From HGM04593 sp045636545 (GTDB lineage Bacteria > Bacteroidota > Bacteroidia > Bacteroidales > Bacteroidaceae), in assembly GCA_045636545.1 (NCBI GenBank), contig JAZTXR010000080.1:1-20032 (forward strand): a stretch of 20,032 nt of DNA, in the 5' to 3' direction. The first letter of the stretch is position 1, and every line of letters starts with the position of its first letter. Of the stretch, positions 6,786 through 13,515 are shown piece by piece. The notes under the pieces are model-generated. The model was not told the DNA's origin. It worked only from the letters and a program-made list of their open reading frames with translations, and searched no databases. Made by a program: the position numbers and the translations under genes.

Positions 6786-7246
6786 TTCTTTTCAGTAATA
6801 TTCTCAAGTACCTCGCGGAGATACTTGCGTGCCTCCCAACGCGCCTCGGGCAGGTTCATCAGAAGATAGTTGCCGCAGTCGCGCGCCGTAGCCCCGGGCA
6901 CCTCGCCCTCGTATGCAGCAACAAAAGCAAAGGTCTCCTTTACAAGCGGCAGTATCCCGGCCGATGTCAAGTCACCTTTTACAATAAGATAATTGCCAGT
7001 AAGGCAACCCATTGGTCCCCAGTAGATAATCCTGTCGGCCCACACGGGGTGGTTACGCAGGAATGTCGCAGCCAGGTGCTCAATGGTGTGTATTGCGCTT
7101 GGGCTGAGCACCGGCTCGCGGTTAGGTTCTTTCATGCGCACATCAAAGGTGGTCACCACCTCGTCACCTACATTATCCTGGCGCGACACATATATTCCGC
7201 GCTCAAGACGTATGTGGTCAATCGTAAAACTTGGAATCTTCTTCAT
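6767..7246 (-). CDS. luxS: S-ribosylhomocysteine lyase (AI-2 synthase)
   Basis: LuxS cleaves S-ribosylhomocysteine to homocysteine and DPD, the precursor of autoinducer-2. The 159-residue length is normal. The zinc ligands are present as HTIEH (His53 and His57, with Glu56) and Cys124 in ARDCGNYLL. The catalytic cysteine is Cys81 in GPMGCLTG, where many LuxS proteins have Arg after the Cys (GCRTG); Leu here is unusual. The substrate-binding DVRMKEPN segment is at 35-42. A RBS-like AAAGGA (plus 7254-7259) sits 7 nt before the ATG. It lies 137 nt after mtnN, whose product is its substrate. Confidence 0.95.
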   Translation of the reverse strand: MKKIPSFTIDHIRLERGIYVSRQDNVGDEVVTTFDVRMKEPNREPVLSPSAIHTIEHLAATFLRNHPVWADRIIYWGPMGCLTGNYLIVKGDLTSAGILPLVKETFAFVAAYEGEVPGATARDCGNYLLMNLPEARWEARKYLREVLENITEKNLNYPA

Positions 7247-7383
7247 TATAACATCCTTTAGAAGCTGTTTGAATTTCTAAAAAAAATATTTTCTTATAGA
7301 AGCTGGTTGTTTCGCCGTTTTTTATGTTCAAGAATGTCTGGCATCCTATTCTTGCTCTATAAAAAACTTGGCGATATACTTCT
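7247..7383 (-). promoter_or_regulatory. mtnN-luxS intergenic region with repeats
   Basis: This 137-nt AT-rich gap contains a direct repeat of TAGAAGCTG (plus 7259-7267 and about 7306-7314) and an inverted repeat CAAGAAT/ATTCTTG (7329-7335 with 7348-7354). I found no TTTG/TAnnTTTG pair for luxS and no terminator with a U-run for mtnN. Read-through from mtnN into luxS is therefore the simplest reading. Confidence 0.35.
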
Positions 7384-8079
7384 TTAAATTCTCATAAGGA
7401 AACGGCGGGTAACACCGAACGAACGGTTGGCCATCTCGCCCCAAAAATTCTCGTACTGCTCAATGTGCCTGTCAACACCCGGCGTGTCGCTTATTATGCG
7501 GAAACTCACGAACGGCACACCGTATATGTGGCATGTCTGCGCAATGGCAGCCGACTCCATATCAACAGCCAGAGCTGCGGGGAAGTTTCCTTTTATCTTG
7601 TCAAGCTCATCACGGTTGGTGATAAACTGGTCGCCGGTGCAGATTAAGCCGGCGTGAATACGGGTCTTGTTATCGGCATCGTCATTCAACGAGCTGGCTG
7701 CACGGCACATCGCCTCATCGGCAGCAAAGACAGCCGGCATTCCCTGAACCTGACCATACTCGCAGCCCATACCGCACCACACATCGTGATAAACGATAGA
7801 CGAGCTCACCACCACATCCATAACACCCAGGCAACAGTCAATGCCACCGGCCACACCGGTGCTCACCATTGCATCGGGAGCGAAAGCACGTATCAGTTCG
7901 GCGGCACCAAGCGCCGCATTCACCTTGCCAATACCACACTGGCGCAAGATAATCTCATTCTCACCCACACGCCCGGTGAGATACCCTATGTTATTCTTTT
8001 CACACTCGGCAACCCCATCGAGCATAGCAGCAAGCTGCTCGAACTCAGAGGTCATCGCTGTCAAAACACCTATCCTCAT
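7384..8079 (-). CDS. mtnN: 5'-methylthioadenosine/S-adenosylhomocysteine nucleosidase
   Basis: MtnN (Pfs) hydrolyses S-adenosylhomocysteine and methylthioadenosine to adenine and the thioribosyl sugar. The 231-residue protein begins MRIGVLTAMTSEFEQL with the catalytic acid Glu12, then CGIGKVNAA, STGVAGG, HDVWCG, GLICTGDQFI, the ribose-binding VDMESAAIAQTC and the catalytic aspartate in ISDTPG. All family motifs are in order and length is normal. It lies 29 nt downstream of the Gate-type membrane protein and upstream of luxS, so the S-ribosylhomocysteine it makes goes straight to the next enzyme. Confidence 0.95.
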   Translation of the reverse strand: MRIGVLTAMTSEFEQLAAMLDGVAECEKNNIGYLTGRVGENEIILRQCGIGKVNAALGAAELIRAFAPDAMVSTGVAGGIDCCLGVMDVVVSSSIVYHDVWCGMGCEYGQVQGMPAVFAADEAMCRAASSLNDDADNKTRIHAGLICTGDQFITNRDELDKIKGNFPAALAVDMESAAIAQTCHIYGVPFVSFRIISDTPGVDRHIEQYENFWGEMANRSFGVTRRFLMRI

Positions 8080-8108
8080 TCCAAATATACTTTTATTTAA
8101 AACAAATC

Positions 8109-9272
8109 TTATGCAGCAATTAATGTAACAAGCACATATATCCAGTGCGCTGCAATTCCGGCAGCAAGACCACCTATTGTGTGTGAAAGAATATCCTTTG
8201 AAGTAAGACGACGGTAACCGAGAGCATCCAGCATTGCAGTATGCGTACTAAGAAAGCCGCTCCAGCACATACCTATGGCTGTGAACACAGCGATTGCATT
8301 ACCGTCAATCCAACCCTCTGCCGCAAAGTTGGGAATAAGACCCAGCGCTGCACCAACGGCGCCGATAGCAGTGATTGGGAATGCAATAAGGTGAGGGTCG
8401 GTGAAACCGAACAGCCACTCGAACACAAAACTCAACTTTGCGCCAATCCATGGAAGCAGCTCCACACCCTGATAAGCAGCACCGGTAAAGTCTCCGGTCA
8501 CCTTGTCGGGACCGAATGTAAACACCATCACCAAGGTAGATATTACAAGTACACCGGGAATAATCATCATACCCACGTCAACACCTGTACGTCCACCATC
8601 GAGCAACGAATCAAGTACACGCAAGAAAACAGGCTTTCTATTATGAACCTCCCTGCTATCCTCAATCTCGTCCAATTCCGCAGCATTCTCATACTTAAAA
8701 CGAGGGTAAGCCTTGACCACAAAATGCTGCATAAGCCTTGTAGAGACTATACAACCAATCATGGCACCGATGAATCCGACAAAAGACTCCATAAAATAGC
8801 CTTGGCCAATCATAAACACAATAACCAAAAGCCCCATACCGAAGGATGTACCGAAGTTATTGAGCGAAATAAACTGGTACTTCTTGAAGTATGACGCAAA
8901 CTTTTTGTCCTGTGCCAATGAAATGATGGCAGGGTTATCCGAGAGGAACGTAAGCACAGCACCCAACGAAGCTACACCGGGGAGGTTGAAAAGAGGCTTC
9001 ATTAGCGGACGGAGTAACTTCTCGAGCAGGCTCACGACACCGAACTCGACAAATATTTTTCCAATGGCACCGGTCAGCACACATATTGCCATAAGATAGA
9101 ACACCGTGTTAAGCAACAAGTCGTGCGCCGTGTTCATGATGGTGTTGAGCATATTTGCCGTTCCCATCTTTGAGCCCAGATAACCGAACAGGGCAACAAA
9201 TACCAAAAGACAGATTACGCCGGCCGGAATCCATCCGAAAAGTCTCTTTAAAAGTCTCTTTATTGTTTTCAT
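8109..9272 (-). CDS. Nucleoside-recognition (Gate) domain membrane protein, CD0519/CD1768-like
   Basis: This is a 387-residue polytopic membrane protein with about ten hydrophobic helices. It has two internally similar Gate halves: the first contains LTFLSDNPAIISLAQDK near residues 108-124, the second FTDPHLIAFPITAIGAVGAA near 290-310. They are separated by a charged cytoplasmic loop (about 190-220). The domain occurs in nucleoside transporters and in spore-maturation and FeoB-like proteins. Being 29 nt upstream of mtnN and in the same direction, it may carry purine, nucleoside or thioribosyl compounds linked to SAH turnover; this is inference and the substrate is unknown. The start is the ATG at 9272; no good promoter pair was found upstream. 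Confidence 0.8.
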   Translation of the reverse strand: MKTIKRLLKRLFGWIPAGVICLLVFVALFGYLGSKMGTANMLNTIMNTAHDLLLNTVFYLMAICVLTGAIGKIFVEFGVVSLLEKLLRPLMKPLFNLPGVASLGAVLTFLSDNPAIISLAQDKKFASYFKKYQFISLNNFGTSFGMGLLVIVFMIGQGYFMESFVGFIGAMIGCIVSTRLMQHFVVKAYPRFKYENAAELDEIEDSREVHNRKPVFLRVLDSLLDGGRTGVDVGMMIIPGVLVISTLVMVFTFGPDKVTGDFTGAAYQGVELLPWIGAKLSFVFEWLFGFTDPHLIAFPITAIGAVGAALGLIPNFAAEGWIDGNAIAVFTAIGMCWSGFLSTHTAMLDALGYRRLTSKDILSHTIGGLAAGIAAHWIYVLVTLIAA

Positions 9273-9542
9273 AGTTATTGATTTTGTTTACGTTCACAAA
9301 ATATCGGCACCCCGTTTCCGGGAAACTGTAAAAAACAGTTTCTAAAACCTTGTAAAAATATATCTAAAATCTGAAAGCGACAACATTATACAGGCATGAT
9401 TACAAAAAGTGAAGCAATAATCACCCTATTTTTTCAAAAAAATTGTTTATTGAAATTTTTTGCCGTATCTTGCATCGGTCAGTGCAACATAAACAGTACT
9501 ACACCAACAAAGCGACATTAAAAACACTATAAAATCAATTAT
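9273..9542. promoter_or_regulatory. Divergent intergenic region with overlapping inverted repeats
   Basis: This is a 270-nt AT-rich gap between divergent genes. Two mutually exclusive inverted repeats overlap: GTTTCC/GGAAAC (9314-9319 with 9321-9326) and GAAACTGT/ACAGTTTC (9322-9329 with 9335-9342, A5 loop). They lie in the presumed leader of the Gate-domain gene. The right part holds the promoter of the acyltransferase gene, listed separately. Nothing else is apparent. Confidence 0.4.
9443..9472 (+). promoter_or_regulatory. Promoter of the acyltransferase-like gene
   Basis: TTG at 9443-9445 and TATCTTG at 9466-9472 (one base short of TAnnTTTG) are separated by 20 nt. A start near 9479 would leave a 5' leader of about 64 nt before the ATG at 9543. 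Confidence 0.55.
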
Positions 9543-10691
9543 ATGATACCAGCTGAATTTAACGAAATCCGTCCATACCTACCTGAAGAACTTCCACAAA
9601 TCTTTGAAGAACTCATTGCCGACCCCGAATTTCAGGCCGTGATGGGCTATGCATTCAAGGATATACCATTTGAGCACATCGCCGGCATGATGCGTGCATC
9701 CAAGGACAACCTGGAGTTCCAGAAAGCACTCATCTACCCATTCCTGCAGGGAGTGCTCAAGAAACTGTCGAGCGGGCTCACAGTGAGCATTGAGAACAAG
9801 GAGAACATGGCAAAGTCGCTGTGCATATCGAACCACCGCGACATCATCATGGACTCGGCATTCCTTTGCATAGTATTTGTTGAAGCCGTGGGAAACACCG
9901 TTGAGATTGCCATTGGCGACAACCTGCTAATCCGCCCCTGGATAAAGAAACTGGTACGCGTGAACCGCAGCTTCATCGTTCAGCGCTCGGCAAGCATACG
10001 CGAGATGCTCGCGTCGTCAAAACGTCTCTCGTCCTACATGCACCACGCCATCACACAGCGCCAGCAGCCCATTTGGATTGCACAGCGCGAGGGACGTGCC
10101 AAGGACAGCAACGACCGCACACAGGAGGGTCTCATCAAGATGTTCTCGATGTACAGCAGCGGCGACATCATCGATGCACTGAAGGAGCTGAACATCGCCC
10201 CCACAACAATATCATACGAGTTCGACCCCTGCGACTACCTCAAGGCAAAGGAGTTCCAGCAGAAGCGTGACAACCCCGAGTGGAAGAAAGCGCCACAGGA
10301 TGACCTCATAAACATGAAGACCGGTATGTTCGGCTACAAGGGCGGCATCCACTACCACATTGCCGATTGCATCAACAACGAGATTGATGCCATTGACCGT
10401 TCACTTGGCAAGAACGAAAAGACCGCAGCCGTGGCACGCATCATCGACCGCCACATACACAGCAACTACAAGTTCTGGCCAATCAATTACTACTACTATG
10501 AACTGCTTACCGGCGACACCCGCTTTGCCGACAAATACACTGCCGAGGACAAGGCCAAGCTCGATGCCTACCTGCAGGGACAGATTGAGAAGATTGACCT
10601 CCCCGACCGCGACGACGTGTTCTGCCGCACCAAGATACTGGAGATGTATGCCAACCCGGTAATCAATTACTTAAAGGCTATAGAGGAATAA
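9543..10691 (+). CDS. 1-acyl-sn-glycerol-3-phosphate acyltransferase-like protein (PlsC superfamily)
   Basis: A 382-residue protein of the glycerol-phosphate acyltransferase superfamily. The active-site block SNHRDIIMDSAFL is at about residues 96-108; the His to Asp spacing is one longer than the textbook HX4D, a variant I associate with Bacteroidales members. The acceptor-binding block is PIWIAQREGRAKDSNDRTQEG at about 176-196. The C-terminal half has no recognised motif. It probably transfers acyl chains in phospholipid or lipid-A-related synthesis at the membrane. The last codons (after ...NYLKA) appear to have been replaced by an insertion; see the repeat entries. The original end, ...NYLKACANE, seems to survive at 12055-12131. 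Confidence 0.8.
   Translation: MIPAEFNEIRPYLPEELPQIFEELIADPEFQAVMGYAFKDIPFEHIAGMMRASKDNLEFQKALIYPFLQGVLKKLSSGLTVSIENKENMAKSLCISNHRDIIMDSAFLCIVFVEAVGNTVEIAIGDNLLIRPWIKKLVRVNRSFIVQRSASIREMLASSKRLSSYMHHAITQRQQPIWIAQREGRAKDSNDRTQEGLIKMFSMYSSGDIIDALKELNIAPTTISYEFDPCDYLKAKEFQQKRDNPEWKKAPQDDLINMKTGMFGYKGGIHYHIADCINNEIDAIDRSLGKNEKTAAVARIIDRHIHSNYKFWPINYYYYELLTGDTRFADKYTAEDKAKLDAYLQGQIEKIDLPDRDDVFCRTKILEMYANPVINYLKAIEE
10621..10679 (+). repeat. Left copy of a 59-bp direct repeat (acyltransferase 3' end)
   Basis: Bases 10621-10670 are identical to 12055-12104, and 10671-10679 match 12105-12113 at 7 of 9. The two differences fall in one codon and are synonymous (TTA versus CTG, leucine). This copy is in frame in the intact acyltransferase gene. 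Confidence 0.95.
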
Positions 10692-10700
10692 ATAATTACA

Positions 10701-10742
10701 ATAACAAAAAAGCAAATCCGTGCGGATTTGCTTTTTTGTTAT
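10701..10742. terminator. Bidirectional terminator between acyltransferase and ATPase genes
   Basis: A perfect inverted repeat has arms 10701-10720 and 10723-10742. The GCAAATCC/GGATTTGC core is flanked by A6 on the left and T6 on the right, so it terminates both convergent genes. The right arm includes the stop codon of the ATPase gene. It lies within the presumed inserted segment. Confidence 0.9.
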
Positions 10743-11878
10743 ACTATCTCACCACCCCAAAGCATCTTGAAAAAGTCAAGGACATATATCATCTCAATAC
10801 CATTTGCTTCGCGTGTCATTTTATCCAATGAAACAATTATTTTTCTTGCATCGGGATGTTCTTCGGCAAATACTTTAAGATTCTTCTTATGCTTAGTCTG
10901 CACCTCATCTGTTGATTTTATTTCAATAGCAATACGAGCATCACCTATCACCGCATCAACCTCAATGCCGGTATATGTTCGCCAATAGGTAAGTTTTTCC
11001 ATAGACTCTGTGTAACCCAAATATGCAATAATCTCCTGAATTACCAAATGTTCAAATGCGTGCCCAAACTCATCTGTGCCACGTTTGAGTTTTGTTCTGT
11101 TCAATAGATAATTTACTATTCCAACATCAAAATAGTAGAAACGCGGAGCCTGCACCAATTTTCGTTTAATATGCTTGGTATATGCAGGAATCTCATACCC
11201 CACCAAAGTGTCGTACAGAATTTGAAAATAAGCTGCAACTGTTTTTGCCGACACTCCACAATCGGCAGCAATGTTCTCATAATTCAGAATCTCACCATCG
11301 CAAATTGCAGCCACCTCCAAAAAACGTTCAAAAGAAACAACATCCCTGACAAGCGCCTCTTCTTTTATTTCCTCTTTAAGATAAATATCCACATACGCCC
11401 TCAGACGCCTCACAGCATTCTCTATCATATAATGGCGAGGAACCATACCATTCTGCACCGCACGGTATATATCAAAATCAGGAATCTCAGCACTTACCAA
11501 AGGATACAGAAACATAGGCACAGCCCTTCCACCAAGCGTGTTAGAAGATTGCTTCTTCAACTTTCTTGCACTTGAACCACAAAGAATGAAACGGATATTC
11601 TTATTGGTCATTAACCAATGAACCTCGTCAAGCAATTCAGGTACTTTCGGTATTTCATCTATAATAACCAACGTACCCTCGGGCTTATTCTGAAGCACCT
11701 CTCTGAGCAGCTCGGGATTCTTTTGAAACCTTTTTCTTATATCGGTATTCAACAAATCATAATAAACAGTACCGGGAAACAACTCTTTTAAAAGAGTCGA
11801 CTTACCTGTTTGACGTGCCCCAAGCAAAAAATTAGCATCGTCCAATCGATTTTTAATATCAATGACCCGTTTATACAT
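10739..11878 (-). CDS. AAA-family ATPase with DUF4143 (PD-(D/E)XK-like) C-terminal domain
   Basis: I start at the ATG at 11878 (379 residues); a GTG nine bases upstream is possible. Walker A is GARQTGKST at residues 20-28, Walker B LVIIDEIP at 70-77, and the sensor-1-like ILCGSSARKL follows. A winged-helix-like middle is suggested by LNYENIAADCGVSAKTVAAY. The C-terminal DUF4143 region, HAFEHLVIQEI, then YWRTYTGIEVDAVI, then IAIEIKS, has the E, D, E-x-K pattern of nuclease-like folds. Such ATPases are abundant, variable accessory genes in Bacteroidales with no established role. The gene is visibly AT-richer than its neighbours and is bracketed by a duplicated piece of the acyltransferase gene, so it looks acquired. 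Confidence 0.9.
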   Translation of the reverse strand: MYKRVIDIKNRLDDANFLLGARQTGKSTLLKELFPGTVYYDLLNTDIRKRFQKNPELLREVLQNKPEGTLVIIDEIPKVPELLDEVHWLMTNKNIRFILCGSSARKLKKQSSNTLGGRAVPMFLYPLVSAEIPDFDIYRAVQNGMVPRHYMIENAVRRLRAYVDIYLKEEIKEEALVRDVVSFERFLEVAAICDGEILNYENIAADCGVSAKTVAAYFQILYDTLVGYEIPAYTKHIKRKLVQAPRFYYFDVGIVNYLLNRTKLKRGTDEFGHAFEHLVIQEIIAYLGYTESMEKLTYWRTYTGIEVDAVIGDARIAIEIKSTDEVQTKHKKNLKVFAEEHPDARKIIVSLDKMTREANGIEMIYVLDFFKMLWGGEIV

Positions 11879-11920
11879 ATTTCGCACATTAAATCAGTTC
11901 CAGTTTTCAGAATATCATTA

Positions 11921-12001
11921 AAAATCGGAATCGCAAATACTTATTTTCATTGAAAATCCGAATTACAGATGCAAATATACCAAATTTTCACAACATACAA
12001 A
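11921..12001 (-). promoter_or_regulatory. Probable promoter and direct repeats upstream of the ATPase gene
   Basis: On the minus strand TTTG (plus 11998-12001) and TATATTTG (plus 11972-11979) are 18 nt apart, slightly short of the usual 19-21. Between the promoter and the gene lie two near-identical direct repeats, AAAATCGGAAT (11921-11931) and AAAATCCGAAT (11953-11963), about three helical turns apart, which could be an operator. Confidence 0.45.
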
Positions 12002-12054
12002 ATAATCTATATAAACATATTACATCTTACTACTTTCTACAATCTTAAAAAACA

Positions 12055-12131
12055 TCTGCCGCACCAAGATACTGGAGATGTATGCCAACCCGGTAATCAA
12101 TTACCTGAAGGCTTGCGCAAACGAGTAGAAC
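12055..12131 (+). pseudogene. Displaced 3' end of the acyltransferase gene (right copy of the repeat)
   Basis: This segment repeats the last coding part of the acyltransferase in the same orientation, reading in frame ...EMYANPVINYLKACANE and then TAG at 12129-12131. It has no start codon or upstream coding sequence. It uses host-like codons (CTG, GCG), so it is probably the original tail of the gene, cut off when the ATPase segment arrived. The following 70 nt (12132-12202) form a weak hairpin (AACGCAAAG/CTTTAGCGTT) and carry no gene. Confidence 0.8.
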
Positions 12132-12202
12132 GCAAAGCCTGCTTTAGCGTTTTGCAACGAGTGCAGCCAAGGCTCGCCAAAGGCAGCCGGCTACAGAAGA
12201 GT

Positions 12203-12250
12203 AAATAAAACAGTTTGAGCTTCCCGCGGGAAGCTCAAACTGTTTTATTT
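12203..12250. terminator. 48-bp perfect palindrome, bidirectional terminator
   Basis: The arms 12203-12226 and 12227-12250 are exact reverse complements centred on CCCGCGGG, with A/T-rich outer ends (AAATAAAA and TTTTATTT) acting as U-tracts in both directions. The right arm includes the dusB stop codon. It probably originally ended both the acyltransferase gene and dusB transcripts. Confidence 0.85.
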
Positions 12251-13228
12251 ACCATAAATCTCCACTATCCTGTCAAGGATTGCCATCAGTTCGTCCATCT
12301 TCTCACAGCGTAGCATCTCAATGCGCAGGGGGCGGAAGTCGGTCAAACCCTTCAGCAACGGTGTTGCTGCAAGATGACGGCGCACGTGCAGAATGCCGGG
12401 GCGCTCGCCAAGCCACTCCACGCTATCCCTCACCTGCTCGCGCAGAATGTCCATACACTCCCTGAACGTGAACGGCACTGCAGGCTCGCCGTGCTCCAGG
12501 TAGTGCTTTACATCGCGGAAAATCCATGGTTGCCCGAAGCTGGCACGACCAATCATCACCGCATCCACGCCATACTTGTCGAAACACTCCTTTGCACGCT
12601 CGGGAGTCTTCACGTCGCCGTTGCCAATGATGGGGATGTGCATACGGGGGTTCTCTTTTATCTTGCCAATGAGTGTCCAGTCGGCATCGCCCGTGTACAT
12701 CTGTGCGCGTGTGCGGCCATGAACGGTGAGGGCTGCAATGCCGCAATCCTGCAGGCGCTCGGCAAGGTCGACAATGCACTTGCTGTTCTCGTCCCAACCA
12801 AGACGGGTCTTCACGGTGACAGGGATATTCACTGCATCCACCACAGCCTTTGTAATCTCGAGCAGCTTTGGGATGTTCTGCAACATACCGGCTCCACACC
12901 CCTTGCGTGCCACCTTTTTCACGGGGCAGCCGAAGTTGATGTCAAGAATATCGGGTTTTGCAAGCTCCACGCGCTTAGCAGCCTCGACCATAGGCCCTAC
13001 CTCATTGCCATATATTTGTATGGCCACCGGGCGCTCCTTGTCATAGACCTGCAGCTTGCGCACCGTGCTGTTGACATCGCGTATGAGAGCATCGCTCGAA
13101 ACGAACTCGGTATATACCATATCGACACCGAACCTTTTGCACAGCAAACGGAACGCAGCATCTGTCACATCCTCCATAGGAGCAAGAAAAATGGGATATT
13201 TTCCGAATTCAATATTGGCTATCTTCAT
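12245..13228 (-). CDS. dusB: tRNA-dihydrouridine synthase
   Basis: An FMN-dependent enzyme that reduces uridine to dihydrouridine in tRNA D-loops. The 327-residue TIM-barrel protein shows APMEDVTDAAF at 16-26, the signature INFGCPVKKVARKGCGAGML around 97-116 with the catalytic cysteine, VKTRLGW, the FMN-site TVHGRTRAQMYTG, IIGNGDV and MIGRASFGQPWIF. The DusB subgroup is the best fit by length and motif wording, and DusB is the usual Bacteroidales family member. Transcription comes from a consensus promoter with a leader of only about 18 nt. It faces away from the U32 gene, which also belongs to an RNA-modification-associated family. Confidence 0.93.
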   Translation of the reverse strand: MKIANIEFGKYPIFLAPMEDVTDAAFRLLCKRFGVDMVYTEFVSSDALIRDVNSTVRKLQVYDKERPVAIQIYGNEVGPMVEAAKRVELAKPDILDINFGCPVKKVARKGCGAGMLQNIPKLLEITKAVVDAVNIPVTVKTRLGWDENSKCIVDLAERLQDCGIAALTVHGRTRAQMYTGDADWTLIGKIKENPRMHIPIIGNGDVKTPERAKECFDKYGVDAVMIGRASFGQPWIFRDVKHYLEHGEPAVPFTFRECMDILREQVRDSVEWLGERPGILHVRRHLAATPLLKGLTDFRPLRIEMLRCEKMDELMAILDRIVEIYGK

Positions 13229-13238
13229 GGACTATGAG

Positions 13239-13284
13239 TTTGTTATTTCCTTGCAAAGATATATCTTTGTAGGCAAATTACAAA
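13239..13284. promoter_or_regulatory. Two mirror-image overlapping divergent promoters
   Basis: Minus strand: TTTG (plus 13281-13284), 19 nt, TATCTTTG (plus 13254-13261), driving dusB. Plus strand: TTTG 13239-13242, 19 nt, TATCTTTG 13262-13269, driving the U32 gene. The two -7 boxes are back to back and form a perfect 16-bp palindrome (13254-13269), so the promoters occupy the same DNA and polymerase binding should be mutually exclusive. Confidence 0.75.
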
Positions 13285-13289
13285 CAACT

Positions 13290-13515
13290 GACACTGTTAT
13301 CAAGATTCTTCACTTCCGTTCAGAATGACAAAACCGGTGGAATTGTCATTTCGAACAGCAGGGAGGAAACGACATCCCCCTCGCCCATTGGGCACTCCCC
13401 TTACAAAATGGGAGAGCTAAAAAAGCTCCTCCACTCACAAGTGAGGGGAGGTGGATGAAAACAAATGTTTTCGGACGGAGGGGAGCAAGCATAACGACAT
13501 TGCAACACATCAACC
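13290..13515. repeat. Intergenic hairpin cluster, probably dispersed repeat
   Basis: This gene-free leader region of the U32 gene holds several hairpins: 13318-13330 with 13344-13356 (11 of 13 bp), CTCCC/GGGAG (13395-13399 with 13410-13414), GAGCT/AGCTC around A5 (13414-13418 with 13424-13428), CTCAC/GTGAG (13434-13438 with 13441-13445) and GAAAAC/GTTTTC (13457-13462 with 13467-13472). The wording (TTCAGAATGACA, TGTCATTTCGAAC, GTGAGGGGAGG) resembles dispersed intergenic repeats of Bacteroidales genomes. No protein is encoded. Confidence 0.5.

Noticed and set aside
6169..6798. Plus-strand open frame of 209 codons
   Set aside because: It runs through the tRNA-Gln gene, its terminator and the whole lipoprotein gene in antisense, so it is spurious.
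8083..8090. TATATTTG box 2 nt before the mtnN start
   Set aside because: No TTTG lies 19-21 nt upstream, and the gene is 29 nt behind the membrane protein gene, so co-transcription explains it better.
10739..12054. ATPase region as an insertion sequence
   Set aside because: No transposase, no terminal inverted repeats at the borders, and the duplication is far longer than an IS target duplication; described as an unexplained insertion instead.
11969..12208. Plus-strand frame across the ATPase upstream region and repeat copy
   Set aside because: It starts in AT-rich DNA and reads the displaced acyltransferase tail out of frame; no coding signal.
12374..13237. Long plus-strand open frame (287 codons)
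   Set aside because: It is antisense to dusB, whose motifs are unambiguous; long antisense frames are expected at this base composition.
13257..13269. 16-bp palindrome as a repressor operator
   Set aside because: It is fully accounted for by two back-to-back -7 boxes; a separate operator is not needed to explain it, though not excluded.
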